DNA of 64,000 nt. Origin: Mayamaea pseudoterrestris (taxonomy: Eukaryota; Bacillariophyta; Bacillariophyceae; Sellaphorales; Sellaphoraceae). The notes below the pieces were generated by a model that searched no databases, was not told the DNA's origin, and was given only the letters and a program-made list of their open reading frames with translations. Each line of letters begins with the position of its first letter. The first letter of the stretch is position 1. Of the stretch, positions 25,867-39,320 are shown one piece after another. The position numbers and the translations under genes are program-made. The stretch lies in the NCBI GenBank assembly GCA_027923505.1, contig BROI01000027.1:62001-126000 (forward strand), in the 5' to 3' direction.

Positions 25867-26612
25867 CGGCCCCAGCTGTGGGTGTTGGATCATTACATAA
25901 ATCCCATCTGAAAGTTTGATGTGGTTGACCACTTGAAGGAACCTACTTGCTACAATCACGCACATCCACTGACTGATGTGCTTCCTTTTTGGACCATCTC
26001 AGCCTTTGACTTTGTCAAACAACTTATGCTGATTGCAATGGCATGCTCAGAATAATGCTAGCAAGGTTGAATTGTCACACTAAACCCAACTGAAAGTTTG
26101 CTGTGTTTGCCACATGGTAAAGCCTACTTGTCTCAGTCTCGGTTGCACTGCAGCCACTGACTGAACTGCTGCCGTTTTCAAAGATCCAAGCTTGGACCTC
26201 GTCAAGTACCGTCTGCAGATTGCAGTTGCAAGTTCGGATTCATGGTGACAAGTTTGGATCATTTCATAAATCCCATCTGAAAGTTTGATGTGGTTGACCA
26301 CTTGAAGGAACCTACTTGCTACAATCACGCACATCCACTGACTGATGTGCTTCCATTTTGGACCATCTCAGCCTTTGACTTTGTCAAACAACTTTTTCTG
26401 ATTGCAATGGCATGCTCAGAATAATGCTAGCAAGGTTGGATTATCACACTAAACTCAACTGAAAGTTTGATGTGTTTGCCACATGGTAAAGCCTACTTGT
26501 CTCAGTCTCGGTTGCACCACAGCCACTGACTGAACTGCTGCCGTTTTCAAAGATCCAAGCCTTGGACCTTGTCAAGTATCAACTGCAGATTGCAGTTGCA
26601 GGTTTGGATTCA
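25867..26612 (+). repeat. 370-bp satellite, left pair (dimeric units)
   Basis: Two copies are spaced 369 bp (landmark GATCATT at 25888 and 26257). Each unit consists of two related halves of about 185 bp that share AAGGTTGGAT, CTGAAAGTTTG, CCTACTTG, CACTGACTGA, a -TTGTCAA- stretch and a -TTGCAATGGCA/TTGCAGTTGCA- end. The second copy ends in GGTTTGGATTCA and is joined directly to the 346-bp array at 26613. The matching pair lies on the far side of that array. Confidence 0.9.
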
Positions 26613-27069
26613 CCTGCTAAGCCATCCAACCCCTTTCCACTAATGTTTGTTGATATTTTGGTCCAATGCTGGGGTGACTATCACCCCAATATCCACCAGC
26701 CTGGCTGCCATGGTGAGACTCAGCAGATCCAATAACTTGTTGGATCTGCCAGCGGTGCACCTCAGCTGGTACACAGACAGCCAGGATGGCCTGCAGACCC
26801 AAGAATATCAAAACCAAAATACATATGATACAATTGGACCAATAGTCATATCAATTGTGGTGTGGAACGCAGCATTGTGCCATGAGGCTGCGCACATTCA
26901 ACAAGTTGTTGAATGTGCTAGCAGTGAACCATGCTTTAACTACAGGATCATCAATCTTGCCTGCTAAGCCATCCAACTTGTTTCCTATGATGTTGGTTGA
27001 TATTTTGGTCCAATGCTGGGGTAACTATCACCCCAATATCCACCAGCCTGGCTGCCATGGTGAGACTCA

Positions 27070-27096
27070 GCAGATCCAATAAGTTGTTGGATCTGC
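27070..27096. other. 27-nt palindrome, half A of the 346-bp unit (example)
   Basis: The arms GCAGATCCAATAA and TTGTTGGATCTGC flank a central G. Twelve of 13 pairs are Watson-Crick and one is T-G, which an RNA stem would tolerate. It is preceded by GAGACT, as in the 169-bp family, and repeats about every 346 bp from 26.7 to 38.1 kb. Confidence 0.85.
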
Positions 27097-27238
27097 CAGT
27101 GGTGCACCTCAGCTGGTACACAGACAGCCAGAATGGCCTGCAGACCCAAGAATATCATAACCAAAATACATATGATACAATTGGACCAATAGGCATGTCA
27201 ATTGTGGTGTGGAACGCAGCATTGTGCCATGAGACTGC

Positions 27239-27265
27239 GCACATTCAACAAGTTGTTGAATGTGC
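27239..27265. other. 27-nt perfect palindrome, half B of the 346-bp unit (example)
   Basis: The arms GCACATTCAACAA and TTGTTGAATGTGC flank a central G, giving 13 perfect pairs. Flanking CTGC and GCAG can extend the stem past a 2-nt bulge. It repeats every 346 bp. The diverged copy near 39.5 kb has CAACCA-A-TGGTTG in the core, a paired change that keeps the symmetry. Confidence 0.88.
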
Positions 27266-30200
27266 TAGCAGTGCACCCATTTTGGCTTTAGGATCATCAG
27301 CCTTGCCTGCTAAGCCATCCAACCCCTTTCCATTATTGTTTGTTGACATTTTGAGCCAATGCTGGGGTGACTATCACCCCAATATCCACCAGCCTGGCTG
27401 CCATGGTGAGACTCAGCAGATCCAATAAGTTGTTGGATCTGCCAGTGGTGCACCTCAGCTGGTACACAGACAGCCAGAATGGCCTGCAGACCAAAGAATA
27501 TCAAAACCAAAATACATATGATACAATTGGACCAATAGTCATGTCAATTGTGGTGTGGAACGCAGCATTGTGCCATGAGACTGCGCACATTCAACAAGTT
27601 GTTGAATGTGCTAGCAGTGAACCATGCTTTAACTACAGGATCATCAATCTTGCCTGCTAAGCCATCCAACCTGTTTCCTATGATGTTGGTTGATATTTTG
27701 ATCCAATGCTGGGGTGACTATCACCCCAATATCCACCAGCCTGGCTGCCATGGTGAGACTCAGCAGATCCAATAAGTTGTTGGATCTGCCAGTGGTGCAC
27801 CTCAGCTGGTACACAGACAGCCAGAATGGCCTGCAGACCCAAGCATATCATAACCAAAATACATATGATACAATTGGACCAATAGGCATGTCAATTGTGG
27901 TGTGGAACGCAGCATTGTGCCATGAGACTGCGCACATTCAACAAGTTGTTGAATGTGCTAGCAGTGCACCCTTTTTGGCTTTAGGATCATCAGCCTTGCC
28001 CGCTAAGCCATCCAACCCCTTTCCATTAATGTTTGTTGACATTTTGAGCCAATGCTGGGGTGACTATCACCCCAATATCCACCAGCCTGGCTGCCATGGT
28101 GAGACTCGGCAGATCCAATAAGTTGTTGGATCTGCCAGTGGTGCACCTCAGCTGGTACACAGACAGCCAGGATGGCCTGCAGACCAAAGAATATCAAAAC
28201 CAAAATACATATGATACAATTGGACCAATAGTCATGTCAATTGTGGTGTGGAACGCAGCATTGTGCCATGAGACTGCGCACATTCAACAAGTTGTTGAAT
28301 GTGCTAGCAGTGCACCATGCTTTAACTACAGGATCATCAGTCTTGCCTGCTAAGCCATCTAACCCCTTTCCACTAATGTTGGTTAATATTTTGATCCAAT
28401 GCTGGGGTGACTAACACCCCAATATCCACCAGCCTGTCTGCCATGGTGGGACTGAGCACCTCCAACAACTTGTTGGATATGCCAGTGGTGCACCTCAGGT
28501 GGCAACCAGACTGCCAGAATGGCCTGCAGACCCAAGAATATCATAACCAAAATACATATGATACAATTGGACCAATAGTCATGTCAATTTTGGTGTGGAA
28601 CGCAGCATTGTGCCATGAGACTGCGCACATTCAACAAGTTGTTGAATGTGCTAGCAGTGCACCCTTTTTGGCTATAGGATCATCAGCCTTGCCTGCTAAG
28701 CCATCCAACCCCTTTCCACTAATGTTTGTTGACATTTTGATCCAATGCTGGGGTGACTATCACCCCAATATCCACCAGCCTGGCTGCCATGGTGAGACTC
28801 GGCAGATCCAATAAGTTGTTGGATCTGCCAGTGGTGCACCTCAGCTGGTACACAGACAGCCAGGATGGCCTGCAGACCAAAGAATATCAAAACCAAAATA
28901 CATATGATACAATTGGACCAATAGTCATGTCAATTTTGGTGTGGAACGCAGCATTGTGCCATGAGACTGCGCACATTCAACAAGTCGTTGAATGTGCTAG
29001 CAGTGAGCCATGCTTTAACTACGGGATCATCAGCCTTACCTGCTAAGCCATTCAACCTGTTTCCTATGATGTTTGTTGACATTTTGAGCCAATGCTGGGG
29101 TGACTATCACCCCAATATCCACCAGCCTGGCTGCCATGGTGAGACTTGGCAGATCAAATAAGTTGTTGGATCTGCCAGCGGTGCACCTCAGCTGGTACAC
29201 AGACTGCCAGGATGGCAACCAAAGAATATCATAACCAAAATACATATGATACAATTGGACCAATAGTCATGTCAATTTTGGTGTGGAACGCAGCATTGTG
29301 CCATGAGACTGCGCACATTCAACAACTTGTTGAATGTGCTAGCAGTGCATCCTTTTTGGCTATAGGATCATCAGCCTTGCCTGCTAAGCCTTCCAACCCC
29401 TTTCCACTAATGTTTGTTGACATTTTGAGCCAATGCTGGGGTGACTATCACCCCAATATCCACCAGCCTGGCTGCCATGGTGAGACTCGGCAGATCCAAT
29501 AAGTTGTTGGATCTGCCAGTGGTGCACCTCAGCTGGTACACAGACAGCCAGAATGGCCTGCAGACCAAAGAATATCATAACCAAAATACATATGATACAA
29601 TTGGACCAATAGTCATGTCAATTTTGGTGTGGAACGCAGCATTGTGCCATGAGACTGCGCACATTCAACAAGTTGTTGAATGTGCTAGCAGTGCACCCTT
29701 TTTGGCTATAGGATCATCAGCCTTGCCTGCTAAGCCATCCAACCCCTTTCCACTAATGTTTGTTGACATTTTGAGCCAATGCTGGGGTGACTATCACCCC
29801 AATATCCACCAGCCTGGCTGCCATGGTGAGACTCAGCAGATCCAATAAGTTGTTGGATCTGCCAGTGGTGCACCTCAGCTGGTACACAGACAGCCAGAAT
29901 GGCCTGCAGACCAAAGAATATTAAAACCAAAATACATATGATACAATTGGACCAATAGTCATGTCAATTTTGGTGTGGAACGCAGCATTGTGCCATGAGA
30001 CTGCGCACATTCAACAAGTTGTTGAATGTGCTAGCAGTGCACCCTTTTTGGCTTTAGGATCATCAGCCTTGCCTGCTAAGCCATCCAACCCCTTTCCACT
30101 AACCTGCTAAGCCATCCAACCCCTTTCCACTAATGTTTGTTGATATTTTGGTCCAATGCTGGGGTGACTATCACCCCAATATCCACCAGCCTGGCTGCCA

Positions 30201-33200
30201 TGGTGAGACTCAGCAGATCCAATAACTTGTTGGATCTGCCAGCGGTGCACCTCAGCTGGTACACAGACAGCCAGGATGGCCTGCAGACCCAAGAATATCA
30301 AAACCAAAATACATATGATACAATTGGACCAATAGTCATATCAATTGTGGTGTGGAACGCAGCATTGTGCCATGAGGCTGCGCACATTCAACAAGTTGTT
30401 GAATGTGCTAGCAGTGAACCATGCTTTAACTACAGGATCATCAATCTTGCCTGCTAAGCCATCCAACTTGTTTCCTATGATGTTGGTTGATATTTTGGTC
30501 CAATGCTGGGGTAACTATCACCCCAATATCCACCAGCCTGGCTGCCATGGTGAGACTCAGCAGATCCAATAAGTTGTTGGATCTGCCAGTGGTGCACCTC
30601 AGCTGGTACACAGACAGCCAGAATGGCCTGCAGACCCAAGAATATCATAACCAAAATACATATGATACAATTGGACCAATAGGCATGTCAATTGTGGTGT
30701 GGAACGCAGCATTGTGCCATGAGACTGCGCACATTCAACAAGTTGTTGAATGTGCTAGCAGTGCACCCATTTTGGCTTTAGGATCATCAGCCTTGCCTGC
30801 TAAGCCATCCAACCCCTTTCCATTATTGTTTGTTGACATTTTGAGCCAATGCTGGGGTGACTATCACCCCAATATCCACCAGCCTGGCTGCCATGGTGAG
30901 ACTCAGCAGATCCAATAAGTTGTTGGATCTGCCAGTGGTGCACCTCAGCTGGTACACAGACAGCCAGAATGGCCTGCAGACCAAAGAATATCAAAACCAA
31001 AATACATATGATACAATTGGACCAATAGTCATGTCAATTGTGGTGTGGAACGCAGCATTGTGCCATGAGACTGCGCACATTCAACAAGTTGTTGAATGTG
31101 CTAGCAGTGAACCATGCTTTAACTACAGGATCATCAATCTTGCCTGCTAAGCCATCCAACCTGTTTCCTATGATGTTGGTTGATATTTTGATCCAATGCT
31201 GGGGTGACTATCACCCCAATATCCACCAGCCTGGCTGCCATGGTGAGACTCAGCAGATCCAATAAGTTGTTGGATCTGCCAGTGGTGCACCTCAGCTGGT
31301 ACACAGACAGCCAGAATGGCCTGCAGACCCAAGCATATCATAACCAAAATACATATGATACAATTGGACCAATAGGCATGTCAATTGTGGTGTGGAACGC
31401 AGCATTGTGCCATGAGACTGCGCACATTCAACAAGTTGTTGAATGTGCTAGCAGTGCACCCTTTTTGGCTTTAGGATCATCAGCCTTGCCCGCTAAGCCA
31501 TCCAACCCCTTTCCATTAATGTTTGTTGACATTTTGAGCCAATGCTGGGGTGACTATCACCCCAATATCCACCAGCCTGGCTGCCATGGTGAGACTCGGC
31601 AGATCCAATAAGTTGTTGGATCTGCCAGTGGTGCACCTCAGCTGGTACACAGACAGCCAGGATGGCCTGCAGACCAAAGAATATCAAAACCAAAATACAT
31701 ATGATACAATTGGACCAATAGTCATGTCAATTGTGGTGTGGAACGCAGCATTGTGCCATGAGACTGCGCACATTCAACAAGTTGTTGAATGTGCTAGCAG
31801 TGCACCATGCTTTAACTACAGGATCATCAGTCTTGCCTGCTAAGCCATCTAACCCCTTTCCACTAATGTTGGTTAATATTTTGATCCAATGCTGGGGTGA
31901 CTAACACCCCAATATCCACCAGCCTGTCTGCCATGGTGGGACTGAGCACCTCCAACAACTTGTTGGATATGCCAGTGGTGCACCTCAGGTGGCAACCAGA
32001 CTGCCAGAATGGCCTGCAGACCCAAGAATATCATAACCAAAATACATATGATACAATTGGACCAATAGTCATGTCAATTTTGGTGTGGAACGCAGCATTG
32101 TGCCATGAGACTGCGCACATTCAACAAGTTGTTGAATGTGCTAGCAGTGCACCCTTTTTGGCTATAGGATCATCAGCCTTGCCTGCTAAGCCATCCAACC
32201 CCTTTCCACTAATGTTTGTTGACATTTTGATCCAATGCTGGGGTGACTATCACCCCAATATCCACCAGCCTGGCTGCCATGGTGAGACTCGGCAGATCCA
32301 ATAAGTTGTTGGATCTGCCAGTGGTGCACCTCAGCTGGTACACAGACAGCCAGGATGGCCTGCAGACCAAAGAATATCAAAACCAAAATACATATGATAC
32401 AATTGGACCAATAGTCATGTCAATTTTGGTGTGGAACGCAGCATTGTGCCATGAGACTGCGCACATTCAACAAGTCGTTGAATGTGCTAGCAGTGAGCCA
32501 TGCTTTAACTACGGGATCATCAGCCTTACCTGCTAAGCCATTCAACCTGTTTCCTATGATGTTTGTTGACATTTTGAGCCAATGCTGGGGTGACTATCAC
32601 CCCAATATCCACCAGCCTGGCTGCCATGGTGAGACTTGGCAGATCAAATAAGTTGTTGGATCTGCCAGCGGTGCACCTCAGCTGGTACACAGACTGCCAG
32701 GATGGCAACCAAAGAATATCATAACCAAAATACATATGATACAATTGGACCAATAGTCATGTCAATTTTGGTGTGGAACGCAGCATTGTGCCATGAGACT
32801 GCGCACATTCAACAACTTGTTGAATGTGCTAGCAGTGCATCCTTTTTGGCTATAGGATCATCAGCCTTGCCTGCTAAGCCTTCCAACCCCTTTCCACTAA
32901 TGTTTGTTGACATTTTGAGCCAATGCTGGGGTGACTATCACCCCAATATCCACCAGCCTGGCTGCCATGGTGAGACTCGGCAGATCCAATAAGTTGTTGG
33001 ATCTGCCAGTGGTGCACCTCAGCTGGTACACAGACAGCCAGAATGGCCTGCAGACCAAAGAATATCATAACCAAAATACATATGATACAATTGGACCAAT
33101 AGTCATGTCAATTTTGGTGTGGAACGCAGCATTGTGCCATGAGACTGCGCACATTCAACAAGTTGTTGAATGTGCTAGCAGTGCACCCTTTTTGGCTATA

Positions 33201-36200
33201 GGATCATCAGCCTTGCCTGCTAAGCCATCCAACCCCTTTCCACTAATGTTTGTTGACATTTTGAGCCAATGCTGGGGTGACTATCACCCCAATATCCACC
33301 AGCCTGGCTGCCATGGTGAGACTCAGCAGATCCAATAAGTTGTTGGATCTGCCAGTGGTGCACCTCAGCTGGTACACAGACAGCCAGAATGGCCTGCAGA
33401 CCAAAGAATATTAAAACCAAAATACATATGATACAATTGGACCAATAGTCATGTCAATTTTGGTGTGGAACACAGCATTGTGCCATGAGACTGCGCACAT
33501 TCAACAAGTTGTTGAATGTGCTAGCAGTGCACCCTTTTTGGCTTTAGGATCATCAGCCTTGCCTGCTAAGCCATCCAACCCCTTTCCACTAATGTTTGTT
33601 GACATTATGAGCCAATGCTGGGGTGACTATCACCCCAATATCCACCAGCCTGGCTGCCATGGTGAGACTCAGCAGATCCAATAAGTTGTTGGATCTGCCA
33701 GTAGTGCACCTCCGCTGGTACACAGACTGCCAGAATGGCCTGCAGACCCAAGAATAACCAAAACCAAAATACATTTGGACCAATAGTCATGTCAATTGTG
33801 GTGTGGAACGCAGCATTGTGCCATGAGACTGCGCACATTCAACAAGTTGTTGAATGTGCTAGCAGTGCACCCTTTTGGCTATAGGATCATCAGCCTTGCC
33901 TGCTAAGCCATCCAAGCCCTTTCCAGGCATGCTGGGGTGACTATCACCCCAATATCTACCAGCCTGGCTGCCATGGTGAGACTCAGCAGATCCAATAAGT
34001 TGTTGGATCTGCCAGTGCTGCACCTCAGCTGGTACACAGACAGCCAGAATGGCCTGCAGACCCAAGAATATCATAACCAAAATACATATGATACAATTGG
34101 ACCAATAGTCATGTCAATTTTGGTGTGGAACGCAGCATTGTGCCATGAGACTGCGCACATTCAACAAGTTGTTGAATGTGCTAGCAGTGCACCCTTTTTG
34201 GCTATAGGATCATCAGCCTTGCCTGCTAAGCCATCCAACCCCTTTCCACTAATGTTGGTTGATATTTTGGTCCAATGCTGGGGTGACTATCACACCAATA
34301 TCCACCAGCCTGGCTGCCATGGTGAGCCTCAGCAGATCCAATAAGTTGTTGGATCTGCCAGTGGTGCACCTCAGCTGGTACACAGACAGCCAGAATGGCC
34401 TGCAGACCCAAGAATATCAAAACCAAAATACATATGATACAATTGGACCAATAGTCATGTCAATTTTGGTGTGGAACGCAGCATTGTGCCATGAGACTCT
34501 GCACATTCAACAAGTTGTTGAATGTGCTAGCAGTGCACCCTTTTTGGCTATAGGATCATCAGCCTTGCCTGCTAAGCCATCCAACCCCTTTCCACTTAAT
34601 GTTGTTGACATGATGGTGACTATCACCCCAATATCCACCAGCCTGGCTGCCATGGTGAGACTCAGCAGATCCAATAAGTTGTTGGATCTGCCAGTGGTGC
34701 ACCTCAGCTGGTACACAGACAGCCAGAATGGCCTGCAGACCCAAGAATATCATAACCAAAATACATATGATACAATTGGACCAATAGTCATGTCAATTTT
34801 GGTGTGGAACGCAGCATTGTGCCATGAGACTGCGCACATTCAACAAGTTGTTGAATGTGCTAGCAGTGCACCCTTTTTGGCTATAGGATCATCAGCCTTG
34901 CCTGCTAAGCCATCCAACCTGTTTCCTATGATGTTGGTTGATATTTTGATCCAATGCTGGGGTGACTATCACCCCAATATCCACCAGCCTGGCTGCCATG
35001 GTGAGACTCGGCAGATCCAATAAGTTGTTGGATCTGCCAGTGGTGCACCTCAGCTGGTACACAGACAGCCAGAATGGCCTGCAGACCCAAGAATATCATA
35101 ACCAAAATACATATGATACAATTGGACCAATAGTCATGTCAATTTTGGTGTGGAACGCAGCATTGTGCCATGAGACTGCGCACATTCAACAAGTTGTTGA
35201 ATGTGCTAGCAGTGCATCCTTTTTGGCTATAGGATCATCAGCCTTGCCTGCTAAGCCATCCAACCCCTTTCCATTAATGTTTGTTGACATTATGAGCCAT
35301 TGCTGGGGTGACTATCACCCCAATATCCACCAGCCTGGCTGCCATGGTGAGACTCAGCAGATCCAATAAGTTGTTGGATCTGCCAGTAGTGCACCTCCGC
35401 TGGTACACAGACAGCCAGAATGGCCTGCAGACCCAAGAATATCATAACCAAAATACACATGATACAATTGGACCAATAGTCATGTCAATTTTGGTGTGGA
35501 ACGCAGCATTGTGCCATGAGACTGCGCACATTCAACAAGTTGTTGAATGTGCTAGCAGTGCACCCTTTTTGGCTATAGGATCATCAGCCTTGCCTGCTAA
35601 GCCTTCCAACCCCTTTCCACTAATGTTTGTTGACATTTTGAGCCAATGCTGGGGTGACTATCACCCCAATATCTACCAGCCTGGCTGCCATGGTGAGACT
35701 CGGCAGATCCAATAAGTTTTTGGATCTGCCAGTGGTGCACCTCAGCTGGTACACAGACAGCCAGGATGGCCTGCAGACCAAAGAATATCAAAACCAAAAT
35801 ACATATGAAACAATTGGACCAATAGTCATGTCAATTTTGGTGTGGAACGCAGCATTGTGCCATGAGACTGCGCACATTCAACAAGTTGTTGAATGTGCTA
35901 GCAGTGCATCCTTTTTGGCTATAGGATCATCAGCCTTGCCTGCTAAGCCTTCCAACCCCTTTCCACTAATGTTTGTTGACATTTTGAGCCAATGCTGGGG
36001 TGACTATCACCCCAATATCTACCAGCCTGGCTGCCATGGTGAGACTCAGCAGATCCAATAAGTTGTTGGATCTGCCAGTGCTGCACCTCAGCTGGTACAC
36101 AGACAGCCAGAATGGCCTGCAGACCCAAGAATATCAAAACCAAAATACATTTGATACAATTGGACCAATAGTCATGTCAATTGTGGTGTGGAACGCAGCA

Positions 36201-38580
36201 TTGTGCCATGAGACTGCGCACATTCAACAAGTTGTTGAACGTGCTAGCAGTGAACCATGCTTTAACTACAGGATCATCAATCTTGCCTGCTAAGCCATCC
36301 AACCTGTTTCCTATGATGTTGGTTGATATTTTGATCCAATGCTGGGGTGACTATCACCCCAATATCCACCAGCCTGGCTGCCATGGTGAGACTCGGCAGA
36401 TCCAATAAGTTGTTGGATCTGCCAGTGGTGCACCTCAGCTGGTACACAGACAGCCAGAATGGCCTGCAGACCCAAGAATATCAAAACCAAAATACATATG
36501 ATACAATTGGACCAATAGTCATGTCAATTTTGGTGTGGAACGCAGCATTGTGCCATGAGACTGCGCACATTCAACAAGTTGTTGAATGTGCTAGCAGTGA
36601 GCCATGCTTTAACTACAGGATCATCAGCCTTGCCTGCTAAGCCATCCAACCCCTTTCCACTAATGTTTGTTGATATTTTCATCCAATGCTGGGGGTGACT
36701 ATCACCCCAATATCCACCAGCCTGGCTGCCATGTTGAGACTCGGCAGATCCAATAACTTGTTGGATCTGCCAGCGGTGCACCTCAGCTGGTACACAGACC
36801 GCCAGAATGGCCTGCAGACCAAAGAATATCATAACCAAAATACATATGATACAATTGGACCAATAGTCATGTCAATTGTGGTGTGAAACGCAGCATTGTG
36901 CCATGAGACTGCGCACATTCAACAAGTTGTTGAATGTGCTAGCAGTGCATCCTTTTTGGCTATAGGATCATCAGCCTTGCCTGCTAAGCCATCCCACCTG
37001 TCTCCTATGATGTTGGTTGATATTTTGATCCAATGCTGGGGTGACTATCACCCCAATATCCACCAGCCTGACTGCCATGGTGAGACTCAGCAGATCCAAT
37101 AAGTTGTTGGATCTGCCAGTGGTGCACCTCAGCTGGTACACAGACAGCCAGAATGGCCTGCAGACCAAAGAATATCAAAACCAAAATACATATGATACTA
37201 TTGGACCATAAGACATGTCAATTTTGGTGTGGAACGCAGCATTGTGCCATGAGACTCTGCACTTTCAACAAGTTGTTGAATGTGCTAGCAGTGAGCCATG
37301 CTTTAACTACAGGATCATCAGCCTTGCCTGCTAAGCCATCCAACCCCTTTCCACTAATGTTTGTTGATATTTTGATCCAATGCTGGGGGTGACTATCACC
37401 CCAATATCCACCAGCCTGGCTGCCATGGTGAGACTCGGCAGATCCAATAACTTGTTGGATCTGCCAGTGGTGCACCTCAGCTGGTACACAGACAGCCAGA
37501 ATGGCCTGCAGACCAAAGAATTTAAAAACCAAAATAGATTTGATACAATTGGACCAATAGTCATGTCAATTGTGGTGTGGAACGCAGCATTGTGCCATGA
37601 GACTGCGCACATTCAACAAGTTGTTGAATGTGCTAGCAGTGCACCCTTTTTGGCTATAGGATCATCAGCCTTGCCTGCTAAGCCTTCCAATCCCTTTCCA
37701 CTAATGTTTGTTGACATTTTGAGCCAATGCTGGGGTGACTATCACCCCAATATCCACCAGCCTGGCTGCCATGGTGAAACTTGGCAGATCAAATAACTTG
37801 TTGGATCTGCCAGTGGTGCACCTCAGCTGGTACACAGACCACCAGGATGGCCTGCAGACCCAAGAATATCATAACCAAAATAGATTTGATACAATTGGAC
37901 CAATAGTCATGTCAATTGTGGTGTGGAACGCAGCATTGTGCCATGAAACTGCGCACATTCAACAAGTTGTTGAATGTGCTAGCAGTGCACCCTTTTTGGC
38001 TATAGGATCATCAGCCTTGCCTGCTAAGCCTTCCAATCCCTTTCCACTAATGTTTGTTGACATTTTGAGACAATGCTGGGGTGACTATCACCCCAATATC
38101 CACCAGCCTGGCTGCCGTGGTGAGACTCGGCAGATCCAATAAGTTGTTGGATCTGCCAGTGGTGCACCTCAGCTGGTACACAGACTGCCAGAATGGCCTG
38201 CAGACCCAAGAATATCATAACCAAATTACACATGATACAATTGGACCAATAGTCATGTCAATTTTGGTGTGGAACGCAGCATTGTGCCATGAGACTGCGC
38301 ACATTCAACAAGTTGTTGAATGTGTTAGCAGTGCACCCTTTTTGGCTATAGGATCATCAGCCTTGCCTGCTAAGCCATCCAACCTGTTTCCTATGATGTT
38401 GGTTGATATTTTGATCCAATGCTGGGGTGACTATCACCCCAATATCCACCAGCCTGGCTGCCATGGTGAGCTCGGGTCATAAGTTGTTGGATCTGCCAGT
38501 GCACCTCAGCGGTACACGAGAGATGGCCTGCACCGACAAAACCAAAATACATATGATACAATTGGACCAATAGTCATGTA

Positions 38581-39320
38581 AATGGTGACAAGGTTGGATC
38601 ATTTCATTAATCCCATCTGATAGTTTGATGTGGTTGACCACTTGGAGGAACCTACTTGCTACAATCATGCACATCCACTGACTGATGTGCTTCCTTTTTG
38701 GACCATCTCAGCCTTTGACTTTGTCAAACAACTTACGCTGATTGCAATGGCATGCTCAGAATAATGCTAGCAAGGTTGGATTGTCACATTAAACCCAACT
38801 GAAAGTTTGCTGTGTTTGCCACATGGTAAAGCCTACTTGTCTCAGTCTCGGTTGCACCGCAGCCACTGACTGAACTGCTGCCGTTTTCAAAGATCCAAGC
38901 CTTGGACCTTGTCAAGTACCATCTGCAGATTGCAGTTGCAGGTTTGGATTCATGGTGACAAGGTTGGTTCATTACATAAATCTTATCTGAAATATTGATG
39001 TGGTTGACCACTTGGAGGAATCTACTTGCTACAATCATGCACATCCACTGACTGATGTGCTTCCTTTTTGGACCATCTCAGCCTTTGACTTTGTCAAACA
39101 ACTTATGCTGATTGCAATGGCATGCTCAGAATAATGCTAGCAAGGTTATATTATCACACTAAACCCAACTGAAAGATTGCTGTGTCTGCCACATGGTAAA
39201 CCCTACTTGTCTCAGTCTCAGTTGCACAGCAGCCATTGACTGAATTGCTGCTGTTTTTAGAGATCCAAGCCTTGGACCTTGTCAAGCACCGTCTGCAAAT
39301 TACAGTTGCAGGTTTGGATT
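38581..39320 (+). repeat. 370-bp satellite, right pair
   Basis: Two dimeric units in the same orientation as the pair at 25.9-26.6 kb (landmarks GATCATT at 38597 and GTTCATT at about 38967). The second ends in GGTTTGGATTCATAGACT (39311-39328), an 18-mer also found within the 506-bp array (7979-7996). Confidence 0.9.

Larger units (their letters stand above)
26613..33592 (+). repeat. 3,490-bp direct duplication inside the 346-bp array
   Basis: Block 26613-30102 is repeated as 30103-33592. By eye I find one difference (G at 29982, A at 33472). The block is ten 346-bp units plus about 30 bp, so the join at 30102/30103 is out of register: CCTGCTAAGCCATCCAACCC occurs twice within about 31 bp. The units inside the block differ from each other far more than the two blocks do, so the block was copied as a whole and recently, or the assembly duplicated it. 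Confidence 0.92.
26613..38580 (+). repeat. 346-bp tandem satellite, a dimer of about 173-bp monomers (about 34 copies)
   Basis: Units of 346-347 bp run head to tail, for example the TGGGGTGACTATCACCCCA element at 27363, then in steps of 346-347. Each unit has two related halves. Half A begins with the palindrome at 27070-27096 and half B with that at 27239-27265, both placed after TGCCATG...GAGACT. Both halves then read -GTGCACC-, and further on TTGG-N-CCAA. Palindrome centres alternate at 169 and 177 bp. Some units near 33.8-34.6 kb are shortened. The last unit (38.47-38.58 kb) is degraded and runs into the 370-bp family. Open frames of 66-143 codons on both strands reflect copy similarity; 346 is not a multiple of three. 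Confidence 0.95.

Noticed and set aside
26613-38580. Open frames of 66-254 codons on both strands in the 346-bp array
   Set aside because: The unit is not a multiple of three and frames overlap on both strands. The longest (about 34.26-35.02 kb) arises from a shortened unit that happens to restore phase.
25867-39320. Hammerhead-type ribozyme in satellite units (ACTGATG-like stretches in the 370-bp family)
   Set aside because: The CUGAUGA core and a matching GAAA box with the three stems are not present together in any unit I checked.
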